Below, piece after piece: positions 14,502 through 23,154 of a stretch of DNA of 37,939 nt. Source of the stretch: an uncultured Lachnospiraceae bacterium (GTDB lineage: Bacteria > Bacillota > Clostridia > Lachnospirales > Lachnospiraceae); assembly GCA_900546325.1 (NCBI GenBank), contig URCR01000026.1:1-37939 (forward strand), in the 5' to 3' direction. Position numbers and translations under genes: made by a program. The notes beneath the pieces are model-generated. The model worked only from the letters and a program-made list of their open reading frames with translations. It made no database searches and was not told where the DNA came from. The stretch's first letter is position 1. Every line of letters starts with the position of its first letter.

Positions 14502-15806
14502 CTATTCTGCATCTTTGAATTCATATCCATGTTTTTCATTATATTTCTTCATCACAAAATAGAGCGGAGCAATAATGATCATCGCGCCCAGTCCGATGAT
14601 CAGCTTCTTTACATCTGCATTGAACAGAAGCCACACACTGACGATTGTCGCAAGAATCGGAATAGTATATCCCAGCGGAATGCAAAATGTGGATTTCATT
14701 CCACGCCGTCTGAATGCAATTACAGAAAGGCAGGTCGGAATATACTGGGTAAATCTTGAAATAACACTGATTGCCGCCAGCTGTGTAAATGTTCCTGATA
14801 ATGCAATCGGGATAACGAGTACGGCTGTGATCAAAACGGCTACGATCGGTGTTCCTTTTTCTGTCTTTTTCGTAACAACCGGAGGAAGCATTCCTCTCTC
14901 TGCAAGTGCCAGGCAGCCACGAGGTGTCAAGAATGAAGATGCCACATTGATTCCGCCAATGGATACAAGCGTTCCTACCGTAACGATGATTCCACCTGCA
15001 TTTCCGAGAACTGTAGAAGCCATCGCATCTACAACCGGAGTCTCTGTTCCGTGCAGATTTCCACCTAAAATTCCGATGCTCACAAACTGGATCATAAAGT
15101 AGATCAAAGACACACACCCGATCGATACTGCAATTGCGATCGGAAGATTTTTCTTTGGATTCTCCATATCCTCTGAAGCAGTTGAAATTGCTTCAAATCC
15201 GGTAAAAGCATAGAAGATGAGAATTGCCGCCTCTGAAAACTTTCCTGTTGTGATTCCTTCCGGGATGACCGGCTGGAAATTCCCCCCTTTAATAAAGAAG
15301 ATACCAACTGCGATAAACAGAACAAGCGGAACCAGTTTTCCAACTGTTGCAATGTTATTTACATATTTTGCCAGATCTACACCTAAAATATTAATGATGC
15401 TTAATCCGCCGATCACAAGGACGATCGTAACAATGCGCATCGGTCCTTCTGCAACAGAAGGCACAATTGCGGAAAGTGCTGTCACAAATCCGACTGACAT
15501 TGTTGCCCACGCAATGATCTGGACAATGTATTTCATAAATCCTACTTCAAATCCGGCAAAATTTCCAAATGCCTCTTTTGCATAAATATATGCTCCGCCG
15601 TTTGACTTGAAAAGTCCCGCAACTTCCGCAAAGCAAAGTGCCATAGAACCTGCCAGCAGCGTTATAAACAAATAGACGAACAAACTGCTTGTTCCGAGAA
15701 TGTCAAATGCCTGCCCCGGCAGCAAAAAGATACCGGAACCTATAATCGCATTCATTCCTAATAAGATAATACTGAACAACCCGAATTTTTTCTTTGTATC
15801 TCCCAT
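14502..15806 (-). CDS. APC-family amino-acid permease
   Basis: A 434-residue membrane protein with about twelve hydrophobic helices. The first helix has the family signature GMNAIIGSGIFLLPG, the substrate-binding unwound region of helix 1. AFTGFEAISTASEDMENPKKNLP is the conserved helix 6 and loop of amino acid/polyamine/organocation transporters. It is the last gene of a three-gene operon after the desulfidase and the gamma-glutamyl hydrolase, with AAGGAGG before ATG 15806 and a 9-base gap to the upstream gene. Context suggests it imports the gamma-glutamyl compound or cysteine-like amino acid used by the other two, but the substrate is inferred. Confidence 0.9.
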   Translation of the reverse strand: MGDTKKKFGLFSIILLGMNAIIGSGIFLLPGQAFDILGTSSLFVYLFITLLAGSMALCFAEVAGLFKSNGGAYIYAKEAFGNFAGFEVGFMKYIVQIIAWATMSVGFVTALSAIVPSVAEGPMRIVTIVLVIGGLSIINILGVDLAKYVNNIATVGKLVPLVLFIAVGIFFIKGGNFQPVIPEGITTGKFSEAAILIFYAFTGFEAISTASEDMENPKKNLPIAIAVSIGCVSLIYFMIQFVSIGILGGNLHGTETPVVDAMASTVLGNAGGIIVTVGTLVSIGGINVASSFLTPRGCLALAERGMLPPVVTKKTEKGTPIVAVLITAVLVIPIALSGTFTQLAAISVISRFTQYIPTCLSVIAFRRRGMKSTFCIPLGYTIPILATIVSVWLLFNADVKKLIIGLGAMIIIAPLYFVMKKYNEKHGYEFKDAE

Positions 15807-15815
15807 GTTTCCTCC

Positions 15816-16544
15816 TTATCCTCTGCATTTCTCTGCAAATTTCTGAAACAATTTTGTCATGTTCTCATGTCCGAACTTTGTCATCATCTCCGGATGCCAC
15901 TGAACTCCAAGCATAAACGTTCCTTCTTTCCTCTCGATTGCTTCCACAACACCATCCAGTGCCCTTGCCGTCACACAAAATCCCGGTGCCGTCTCTTTGA
16001 TGCTCTGGTGGTGGAAAGAATTGACCATTTCCTTTTCTCCCAGGACACTTTCAAGAAAGCTTCCCTTTGCTATCTCTACCTGATGAATCGCACTGTATCT
16101 CGGTGCCTGCTGTACATGCTGACCGGAGTCTGGCTGCTGTGTTCTCAGATCCTGATAGAGCGTTCCGCCATAAGCAATGTTCATGGCCTGAATCCCCTTG
16201 CAGATCCCGAACACAGGAATCTTCTTCTCATCCGCAGCATGTATCACCGCCAGATAGAACCGGTCCACTTCATTCATTGTAAATCCCTGTCCCGGCATCG
16301 GCTGCTCTCCGTAAAGTGTCGGGTCAATGTCGTAGCCTCCGGAGAGGACAATTCCGTCGAGCCCCTCCATCTGCTCCTTTACATCATCCAGATCAGAAAT
16401 GACCGGAAGCAGCACGGGGATACAGCCTGCCTTTTCAAGACTTTCCACATAGTCATTATTGACATAGGACCGGTAGATTCCCGGAAGCATTCCGCCCTCC
16501 ATGATCAGTATGTTTCCTGTAATTCCAATTCTTGGTTTTCTCAT
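15816..16544 (-). CDS. Class C26 gamma-glutamyl hydrolase (PuuD-like)
   Basis: A 242-residue protein with a class I glutamine amidotransferase-like fold. The catalytic cysteine lies in FGICKGIQAMNIAYGG, and the His-Glu pair in LGVQWHPEMM. Early motifs IGITGN and DGIVLSGGYDIDP are typical of the PuuD/C26 group that cleaves gamma-glutamyl bonds, for example in gamma-glutamyl-GABA. No synthetase domain is present, so it is a free hydrolase. It sits between a cysteine desulfidase-family gene and an amino-acid permease, so a gamma-glutamyl-cysteine-type or other gamma-glutamyl amino acid is a reasonable substrate guess. AAAGGACG precedes ATG 16544. Confidence 0.88.
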   Translation of the reverse strand: MRKPRIGITGNILIMEGGMLPGIYRSYVNNDYVESLEKAGCIPVLLPVISDLDDVKEQMEGLDGIVLSGGYDIDPTLYGEQPMPGQGFTMNEVDRFYLAVIHAADEKKIPVFGICKGIQAMNIAYGGTLYQDLRTQQPDSGQHVQQAPRYSAIHQVEIAKGSFLESVLGEKEMVNSFHHQSIKETAPGFCVTARALDGVVEAIERKEGTFMLGVQWHPEMMTKFGHENMTKLFQKFAEKCRG

Positions 16545-16572
16545 AATTTCTACGTCCTTTCTGCTTCTCTTC

Positions 16573-17859
16573 TTAACGGCACTCTGAAAGCTTTGTCTTG
16601 CCGATCATCAGGTTCAGAATCTCAATATCTGTCTGCTTCATTCCTTCTTTGCCTACATACCCGACAGCCTTGACGGTATCCTCCGCATTGTCCATCACAA
16701 TGCCGTCCCCCGCCTCAAACCGGATTCCGCGCATTGCCATCTGATGTCCCAAAAATGCAGACTGCAGTGCTGATGATATTTTTGCCGCACAACTTGGTTT
16801 TGCCCCGTCGCAGACCATCCCGCCGATATTTGCGATCGTATTGATCACAGTATTTTCAATCTGCTCTTCGCTTCCGCCGCAAAGGTATGTAAGCGCCGCT
16901 CCCGCTCCGGCTGCCGCACAGACAACACCGCAGTACGCAGAAAGCGCTCCGATATATCTTTTTTGATCCTGTGCGATCAGATTTGAAATACACAGTGCGC
17001 GCATCAACTCTTCTTCCGTTTTTCCCTTTGCCTTTGCATACTCTATGACAGGCAGTGAGCAGGTCATCCCCTGATTCCCGGATCCGGAATTGATGATCAC
17101 CGGCATCGAACATCCGCTCATTCTTGCATCGGATCCGGCTGCCGCCCGGGCGATCAAACGCCACTTTAGCGAATCCCCTTCTTCTTCCTGAAGGATCCTT
17201 CCAATCTGGGCGCCCCAGCTGTTCTTTAATCCTTCCTCTGAAATCGCATAATTGTATTCAATCTGCCTTCTCAGTGTCTTCTCTACATCTTTCATCTGCA
17301 CATTCTCTGCAAACCGGACAATTTCTTTCACATTCAGACAAGACTTGTCAAGTTCCTTGTTTGCATTCTCTTCCTTTTTCTCACAGAGTACCTTGTCATT
17401 GACTCTGATATAAGTGATATTCGTATGCGCATACTCAATCCGCACAACCGCCTCATCAGCGCCTGCATATACTCTCACTTCAATAAACAGATTTGCCGTT
17501 CCTTCCTTGAGGATACATGTACAGAAATGTTCCGAGAGAAGTTCTCTGGTCCGTCTTCTGTCTTCCTCGGTAATGCTCTCCAATACTTCTAGTTTCTGTC
17601 CTGCATCCCCGCCGACAATTCCAAGAATAACTGCAGTTTCCACCCCTTTCATCCCACCGGAGTTCGGAACTTTTACTCCTTTTACATTCTTAATAATGTT
17701 GCCGCTGCACAATACCTCTGCTCTCTCCGGAAATTTTCCGAGCTTTTCCCTCGCCGTCGCTGCCGCATATGCCAGTGCGATCGGCTCTGTACATCCGAGT
17801 GCGGGAACAAGTTCTGCATTCAGAATACAGACATACTTTTCATACAATTCCTGATTCAT
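16573..17859 (-). CDS. L-cysteine desulfidase family protein (UPF0597 / CyuA-like)
   Basis: A 428-residue protein of the L-cysteine desulfidase (CyuA/UPF0597) family. The family's enzymes are iron-sulfur dependent and convert L-cysteine to pyruvate, sulfide and ammonia, like the serine dehydratase alpha fold. The conserved start LVPALGCTEPIALAYAAA contains the cluster cysteine. Further cysteines are in GSDARMSGCSMPVIINSGSGNQG, AAYCGVVCAAAGAGAAL and GMVCDGAKPSCAAKI. The start is ATG 17859 with GAGGGAAAG upstream. It is first of the operon with the C26 hydrolase and APC permease. Some family members may act on serine or related amino acids, so the substrate is a family-based assignment. Confidence 0.88.
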   Translation of the reverse strand: MNQELYEKYVCILNAELVPALGCTEPIALAYAAATAREKLGKFPERAEVLCSGNIIKNVKGVKVPNSGGMKGVETAVILGIVGGDAGQKLEVLESITEEDRRRTRELLSEHFCTCILKEGTANLFIEVRVYAGADEAVVRIEYAHTNITYIRVNDKVLCEKKEENANKELDKSCLNVKEIVRFAENVQMKDVEKTLRRQIEYNYAISEEGLKNSWGAQIGRILQEEEGDSLKWRLIARAAAGSDARMSGCSMPVIINSGSGNQGMTCSLPVIEYAKAKGKTEEELMRALCISNLIAQDQKRYIGALSAYCGVVCAAAGAGAALTYLCGGSEEQIENTVINTIANIGGMVCDGAKPSCAAKISSALQSAFLGHQMAMRGIRFEAGDGIVMDNAEDTVKAVGYVGKEGMKQTDIEILNLMIGKTKLSECR

Positions 17860-17938
17860 TTCTTTCCCTCTTTTGTCTTCGTTTTCATCCATTTAAAAAT
17901 AGAAAGGTGTTTCTTCAAATTCAAGCTGGTATTATTAC

Positions 17939-17993
17939 TGATAATATCAACTTTTCTTTCTCTGATAATATCACTAATAATATCAATCGTCAA
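17939..17993 (-). promoter_or_regulatory. Promoter of the desulfidase operon overlapped by three TGATAATATCA boxes
   Basis: TTGACG (17988-17993) and TATTAT (17965-17970) with 17 bases between form a good minus-strand promoter. TGATAATATCA occurs at 17939-17949 and 17963-17973, and TAATAATATCA at 17975-17985. The second box covers the -10 and the third lies in the spacer. The eleven-base palindrome suits a dimeric GntR-type regulator. The gene for one lies divergently at 18250. The remainder, 17994-18249, shows no clear element beyond a weak ribosome binding site. Confidence 0.65.
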
Positions 17994-18249
17994 TCATCAA
18001 TAATTCACTAATTTTTTATAAAACTTTTAGATAAATTTACCAGTTGCTTTTTTTCTTCTATTATTGGGAGATATCCTGACACAAGATACCACTTCTCAAA
18101 GTTTCCTTATTTACTTCTTCCCCTATCTCTTGTATGATTGATATAAATACTGGTGTGCTGTCTCATTTCCTTTCAGCTTACAGGTTATTTAGCGAACTGT
18201 GAGTGATGCAGTATACTGGTCAGGCACGAAAGGAGTGTTTTCATCAATT

Positions 18250-18888
18250 ATGGGTGGAAAAAATTTAAAAGAAATCGTATATGATTCTGTTTTAAACAGT
18301 ATTTATTCTTCCGAATACCGCGCAAATGAAATTATTACCGAGACTTCTCTAATTAAAAAATATGGTTACAGCAAATCCCCGATCCGCGAGGCTTTAACAG
18401 CCCTGTGTCACGAGGGGGTTCTGAAAAATATTCCAAGATGCGGCTATCAGGTCATTGCCCTGACTTCGGAGGATGTTCAGAAAATGTTAAACTACCGGCT
18501 CATTCTGGAGACCGGCATGCTGCGCAGCTGTTTTGATTCTGTTACCGAAAAGCAGCTTCAATCTCTCGAAGAGCTCGCCGCTCTCTGTAACAAGAACACC
18601 GAGGATGTCATGGAACACTGGATATACAACACAGATTTTCATGTCGCACTTCTCTCCCTGGGAGAAAATGACTATGCATGCGGACAGCTTCGCAGCTGTA
18701 TGAATATGCTCTGGCGGGCATATGCACAGCTTCACTGGAATAGCTGGAGCAATTATAACATTCCCGCCGATATGAAATACCACGATATGATCATCAGAGC
18801 AATCCGCGAAAAGAAACTGGAAGATGCCATCGCTTATCTGGAAAAGGATCTCAATGACTTCGGTACCTCCTCACCCAAGGAATCATAA
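18250..18888 (+). CDS. GntR-family transcriptional regulator (FadR/FCD type)
   Basis: A winged-helix regulator of about 212 residues. The N-terminal DNA-binding domain spans about 5-70 (YDSVLNSIYSSEYRANEIITETSLIKKYGYSKSPIREALTALCHEGVL). The C-terminal FCD ligand-binding domain has candidate metal residues in NTDFHVALL and KYHDMIIRAI. The start is set at ATG 18250. AGGAGTG lies 12-14 bases upstream, which is long, and an upstream GTG at 18199 has no site. It is divergent from the desulfidase operon, whose promoter is covered by three palindromic boxes, so it is the likely repressor responding to a metabolite of that pathway. The ligand is unknown. Confidence 0.85.
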   Translation: MGGKNLKEIVYDSVLNSIYSSEYRANEIITETSLIKKYGYSKSPIREALTALCHEGVLKNIPRCGYQVIALTSEDVQKMLNYRLILETGMLRSCFDSVTEKQLQSLEELAALCNKNTEDVMEHWIYNTDFHVALLSLGENDYACGQLRSCMNMLWRAYAQLHWNSWSNYNIPADMKYHDMIIRAIREKKLEDAIAYLEKDLNDFGTSSPKES

Positions 18889-18915
18889 ACCTCCCCTTAT
18901 ATTTCCATTTCTCCC

Positions 18916-18966
18916 AAAAAAGCTGATAGAACGAGAATATTTCTACCCCCTTTCTATCAGCTTTTC
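18916..18966. terminator. Bidirectional terminator between regulator and chemoreceptor genes
   Basis: AAGCTGATAGAA and TTCTATCAGCTT form a long stem, flanked by an A run on the left and a T run on the right. It can end both the plus-strand regulator (stop 18888) and the minus-strand chemoreceptor (stop 19004). Confidence 0.75.
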
Positions 18967-19003
18967 TTTCGACACTGTATATCTTTTTCTTTCTTCCAGT
19001 TTT

Positions 19004-21229
19004 TTACTGTTTCTTAGTTTTTTCTGCAATATGTGCAGCAACTTTCACATCCTCTTTTTGAATATGAGTTACAAGCCATTTTCCCACATTTTGATTAATT
19101 TTACCAACCAACACTACGGTAGGACCACTTTCTTCTAGTTCATGCTCTAATTGGTTTATCACTTTTTTGAATCCCTCATGATACCTCTTATGGTTTTCCT
19201 TGTCAGGATAATTATACTTTCTCTGTAACGCTTCCTCATCATCAAAATGCTTTTTCGTATATTCCTTCAAAAACTGCACTGTAGATGCGATTTCACTTCT
19301 TCCTTTTCCCTCTGCACACGCTTCTAACAGTTCATTAATTCGATCGAATAAAATTTTATGCTGGCTGTCAATGACTTTGTGCCCTGTCTCCAGACTATCA
19401 TCCCACGTGTACTCTTTTATGCTCAGCTTTTTTAGTTCTCTTGCCGGAGCGTACATATTTGTATTATGCGTATATGCCAGTGGACTTTGTGTGTGCGACA
19501 CAGTAGAAACCGACTCTCCACGTCCCCTCCACTCATGATCATTTTTGTTTCCTGCAGATGTCTGCGACTGCAACTTAAATCTTGCCACAAGTTCTTTTAA
19601 TAATTTTGCCTGATTTGAAAGTTCATGGCTTGCTGCTGCACTTTCCTGTGCCGTGGCTGAATTTGTCTGTACAACTCCTGAGATTTCATCCACTCCACTT
19701 GTCACTTGTGAAATCTTATCGGACTGTTCTGCCGCTGCCACTGAAATTTTATCCACATATTCCACAGCGCTCTTTGTGCTGTCCACAGTGACAGAGATCG
19801 CTCTCGCTGTTTCGTCAGCAATTGTTGTACCATTTTCGACTGCCTGAATCGTTCCTTCAATCAACATAGTCGTATTTTTAGCTGCTTCTGCACTCTTCGA
19901 TGCAAGATTACGCACTTCATCAGCAACCACTGCAAATCCTTTTCCTGCCTCTCCGGCTCGAGCGGCCTCTACCGCTGCATTCAACGCCAGAATATTCGTC
20001 TGGAATGCAATATCTTCTATCGTTTTTATAATTTTCCCGATATCTCCTGATTTTTGGCTGATTTCTTCCATAGCATGGATCATTTCCTTCATCTGGCGGT
20101 CAGATACCGCTAACTCGCTCTGCGCCTGCATTACCTTGCTGTTTGCTTCCTCTGCGTTCGCAGCAGTATTTTTTACCTGTCCCGAGATATCACTGATTGT
20201 TCCTGCCAGTTCCTCTACGGACTCAGACTGCTCGGCTGCTCCCTGTGATAAAGCCTGTGCTCCCGCTGACACTTGTTCTGCTCCGTTTGCCACCCGATCA
20301 GAAGCAATGTTAATTGCCTGAAGTGTATCGCTCAGATAACAATTCATCTTCTGGATCGAATCCAAAATAGGCGCAAAGTCTCCTTTGAAAATACTGTCAT
20401 CCACATGGAAATCAAAGTTTCCTTTTGCCATCTCATCCATAATATTTCTCAAACTTTTTACAATGCTTCCCAGCCCACTGCATGTGGCACGAACGCTTTT
20501 CACTAAGCTTCCAAATTCATCTTCAGACTGATACTCTAAGCTCTGTGCCATCTTTCCATTTGCAATTCCTTCCATTGCAAGCTCTACTTCCTTAACAGGT
20601 CTTACAATCATTGCAGTAACTTTTATACAGATAGTAAGCGCTGTCGCAATCGCAACAACAATCAGCACAGCAAGAACAATGACAGTTGTATTAATCATAC
20701 TTACTTCCTTTTCCATTGTTTCCGTGCGGATCTGATTTGTCTGCTCATTCAACGGGTTTATCAATTCAATCACTCTTGTCAGTGCCGGTGTACACTTTGT
20801 CAGGATAAGATCCTCTGCCTCTTTCTTATCTCCAGCCTCTAGAGCGTTCATCACTTCCTGCCCGATATCGAACCATTCCTCCATTGCCTGTTTATATTCA
20901 TCGACCATTTCCCGATCAAGAACTCCGGCATTTTCAACCACTTCAAAATTTTGTTTGATTTCCTTTATATTTTCCTCTACAATCTGTTTGTTTTCTTCAT
21001 AGTTTTTAGAAGAAATGACCATATCTCTCAAAGCTCTCGCTGCTATATTTGTATCAATTCTATTGTTCTTTATTGCATCATCTACAACAACCGCTCCCTG
21101 CATAAACTCCTGCATGTTTCTGTGCGCTCTTTTCAATCCTCCAACAGCCACACACGCAATAATTACCGTCATCAAAAGAATGATGCCGAAACTTGCCAAC
21201 AATTTTCCTCTCACGTTTAGTTTCTTCAT
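19004..21229 (-). CDS. Methyl-accepting chemotaxis protein with C-terminal hemerythrin domain
   Basis: 741 residues. TM1 is about 8-30, followed by an extracellular helical sensor of about 150 residues (four-helix-bundle type). TM2 is about 182-206, then come HAMP and a long cytoplasmic coiled coil. The kinase-contact tip is near 405-455 (EDIAFQTNILALNAAVEAARAGEAGKGFAVVADEVRNLA). The final ~125 residues are a hemerythrin with all expected diiron ligands: GHKVIDSQH, HFDDE, HKRYH and HIQKED. Hemerythrins bind oxygen through two irons. The fusion suggests a receptor signalling oxygen or redox state to CheA, useful to an anaerobe. The gene is monocistronic and faces the regulator gene. Confidence 0.93.
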   Translation of the reverse strand: MKKLNVRGKLLASFGIILLMTVIIACVAVGGLKRAHRNMQEFMQGAVVVDDAIKNNRIDTNIAARALRDMVISSKNYEENKQIVEENIKEIKQNFEVVENAGVLDREMVDEYKQAMEEWFDIGQEVMNALEAGDKKEAEDLILTKCTPALTRVIELINPLNEQTNQIRTETMEKEVSMINTTVIVLAVLIVVAIATALTICIKVTAMIVRPVKEVELAMEGIANGKMAQSLEYQSEDEFGSLVKSVRATCSGLGSIVKSLRNIMDEMAKGNFDFHVDDSIFKGDFAPILDSIQKMNCYLSDTLQAINIASDRVANGAEQVSAGAQALSQGAAEQSESVEELAGTISDISGQVKNTAANAEEANSKVMQAQSELAVSDRQMKEMIHAMEEISQKSGDIGKIIKTIEDIAFQTNILALNAAVEAARAGEAGKGFAVVADEVRNLASKSAEAAKNTTMLIEGTIQAVENGTTIADETARAISVTVDSTKSAVEYVDKISVAAAEQSDKISQVTSGVDEISGVVQTNSATAQESAAASHELSNQAKLLKELVARFKLQSQTSAGNKNDHEWRGRGESVSTVSHTQSPLAYTHNTNMYAPARELKKLSIKEYTWDDSLETGHKVIDSQHKILFDRINELLEACAEGKGRSEIASTVQFLKEYTKKHFDDEEALQRKYNYPDKENHKRYHEGFKKVINQLEHELEESGPTVVLVGKINQNVGKWLVTHIQKEDVKVAAHIAEKTKKQ

Positions 21230-21291
21230 CTTTTCAATCTCCTCCTGTCTTTTGTATTCTAAACAATTGATGTTCTTCTCTATTCAAAAGA

Positions 21292-21337
21292 GAAGACATC
21301 TCTTCTATGAATCAGATTCATGTTCCGAGATGTCTTC
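21292..21337 (-). terminator. Nested hairpin at the end of the FliK-like/FlhX-like unit
   Basis: GAAGACATCTC (21292-21302) pairs perfectly with GAGATGTCTTC (21327-21337). Its loop contains another dyad, ATGAATC/GATTCAT. The structure overlaps the last codons and stop of the FlhX-like gene. On the minus strand the stem is followed by TCTTTTG, so it is a plausible terminator that spares the chemoreceptor gene. Confidence 0.55.
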
Positions 21338-21649
21338 CTCATTATTTGTACGTTCTTCTCTACTCTCCTCTTCTGAATCCTTTTGAGCAAATTTTAAAAA
21401 GTATGCATAAATATCTACTACCGCCTGATATAATTCCGGTGGTATCTCTCTTCCAAGTTCCATCTGGGTAAGCACTGTTGCAAGCGAATTATCCTCGTAT
21501 ACTGGAACTCCGTTATCATTCGCAATCTCTACGATTTTCTCTGCCACATACCCCATACCAGAAGCTACAATCACCGGTGCGGCATCTTTATTCTCTTCGT
21601 ACCGGAGTGCAACTGCTTTTTTATTCATTATTTCATCATATTGTGACAT
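21305..21649 (-). CDS. FlhB C-terminal domain homolog (FlhX-like)
   Basis: A 114-residue protein matching only the cytoplasmic export-switch domain of FlhB/YscU: RYEENKDAAPVIVASGMGYVAEKI, then DNSLATVLTQMELGREIPPELYQAV. In FlhB the NPTH site undergoes self-cleavage; here the corresponding turn is not NPTH, as is usual for such small paralogues. The acidic tail (SEEESREERTNNEEDISEHE) is extra. The start is ATG 21649 with GGAG upstream. It overlaps the FliK-like gene by 14 bases. Known homologues can partly replace the FlhB C-terminus in flagellar export, but the role here is inferred. Confidence 0.8.
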   Translation of the reverse strand: MSQYDEIMNKKAVALRYEENKDAAPVIVASGMGYVAEKIVEIANDNGVPVYEDNSLATVLTQMELGREIPPELYQAVVDIYAYFLKFAQKDSEEESREERTNNEEDISEHESDS

Positions 21650-23051
21650 TAAGAGAATTTCTCCTTTCAAATATCTTAGGGAAAGCTGCTGAAACTGAAA
21701 TAGGTTCTCTTCCCTGCTCTACTGCGAGATATTCTACTGTCAGATTATTCTTCTTCATGATCTCTCTGAGCCCTTCCCTGATTTCTGCTTCATTTTCCGC
21801 CAATGTATCCGGATAATGAATAAGCATATCCATTTTCCCTTTCTCATAATACATCATAATATCAAAAAATCCAACATCTTTCATATCAAATTTTATCAGC
21901 AGCTTAATTCCTTTCTCCTCTGAATTCTCATTTCCCGATCTTTCATTCGGATCAATCCAGATTTCCGAGAACATCGGAACTCCATCAAGAATAACCGGAA
22001 GCATCAGATGCATTACTGGCATATATACACTTTCATTAATCAAAATGCTGTTGATAATATTAAAAAATGCATCTTTATTCTCAATTCCTGCCTCTCCTTT
22101 AGCTCCGGCTCCCAAAATGTTCAGCAGATGTTCTGACCATTCTGCTTTCCCTGCTGCCTTATCAAAATCCACCGTTTTTAGCATATCGGCAAATTCTTCT
22201 GGCTTCATGTTTCCGAACTGCTTTTGAAAAGAAGGATAGTTTAACAACTTTCGAAAAGACTGCGTAATGTTTTCCAGATTTCCGTTTTCATATCTGGCCG
22301 TGTTAAATGTCAGCAGATTGATGAGATCCCTTATTTTCCCCATATTTTTTGTTTCTGAAATATAAGTTCCAAGGAACGGGATAATCTCCTGCTTTAAAAT
22401 CTGTGTATTCCGCCCATTATTCTCTATACTGTGCTCCAGCAGTTTCCCCGAGAGCTGATGAAGGATCTCCCTGTCTTTACGGAACATGTAACCTTCCATC
22501 TCTTTTAAATATCCTTTGATCGTATTAAAAATATGATTTCCCGATGACAGATCATTATACTTTTTCAGGAAGTCAAGAATACTTGTCTTAAGTTCCACCG
22601 TGGAAGCCTCATCCATGATTCCCCTTAGCATAGTGAATAATGGTCCCTGAAGTCTGTTCGCACCGTCTGTCTGACTCTTTAAAAATGCCTGAAGATCATC
22701 CGGGGACATCTCCAGTGCCTGAAACAGCGCGTGAATTTCCTCTGCCGTCCCCTTGCTGATCCCAGCCTCGATCAGGTTCGCCATTCCGTTAAATAAAAAT
22801 TGACTCATCACTTCTCTCAATCTTGGTACATTCTTTAGCGTCTGGATAAAATTTCCAAAATTAGATTCATACGCCAGCCCCTGTCGAACTCCCTGTTCTT
22901 GTCCTGCCTCCGGCTTCTGATCCGTTCTTACAATTTTACTCGGATCTACCGGATTTTTTATATTCAAATTCTCCGATGGAGATAAATTCTGCTTATTTAC
23001 AGCATTTTCATATCCTGCAACCGGAGTTGTAACTTTTAAAATATTTGACAT
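21636..23051 (-). CDS. FliK-like hook-length/flagellar protein (probable)
   Basis: A 471-residue soluble protein starting MSNILKVTTPVAGYENA, with a helical middle. Its C-terminal ~130 residues (LPVILDGVPMFSEIWIDP, then KFDMKDVGFFDIMMYYEKGKMDMLIHYPD and REGLREIMKKNNLTVEYLAV) resemble the Flg_hook domain of FliK. The N-terminus is rich in polar residues, as expected of a secreted ruler, but lacks long repeats. AGGTG lies upstream of ATG 23051. It is coupled to the FlhX-like gene, which fits the known FliK-FlhB dialogue. The assignment rests on pattern and neighbours, so a more general flagellar function is possible. Confidence 0.6.
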   Translation of the reverse strand: MSNILKVTTPVAGYENAVNKQNLSPSENLNIKNPVDPSKIVRTDQKPEAGQEQGVRQGLAYESNFGNFIQTLKNVPRLREVMSQFLFNGMANLIEAGISKGTAEEIHALFQALEMSPDDLQAFLKSQTDGANRLQGPLFTMLRGIMDEASTVELKTSILDFLKKYNDLSSGNHIFNTIKGYLKEMEGYMFRKDREILHQLSGKLLEHSIENNGRNTQILKQEIIPFLGTYISETKNMGKIRDLINLLTFNTARYENGNLENITQSFRKLLNYPSFQKQFGNMKPEEFADMLKTVDFDKAAGKAEWSEHLLNILGAGAKGEAGIENKDAFFNIINSILINESVYMPVMHLMLPVILDGVPMFSEIWIDPNERSGNENSEEKGIKLLIKFDMKDVGFFDIMMYYEKGKMDMLIHYPDTLAENEAEIREGLREIMKKNNLTVEYLAVEQGREPISVSAAFPKIFERRNSLNVTI

Positions 23052-23154
23052 TTTTTCACCTACTCTGTATTTTCTTCTTATCCTTTTCCTGAATTTGGAC
23101 GATATTAAAAATATATCAAACATCAAACATTTAGACAAGGCGGTGCTAATAATT

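Noticed and set aside
15867..16673. Long plus-strand open frame opposite the C26 hydrolase
   Set aside because: It is a shadow of the hydrolase and desulfidase genes, without ribosome binding site or recognisable protein features.
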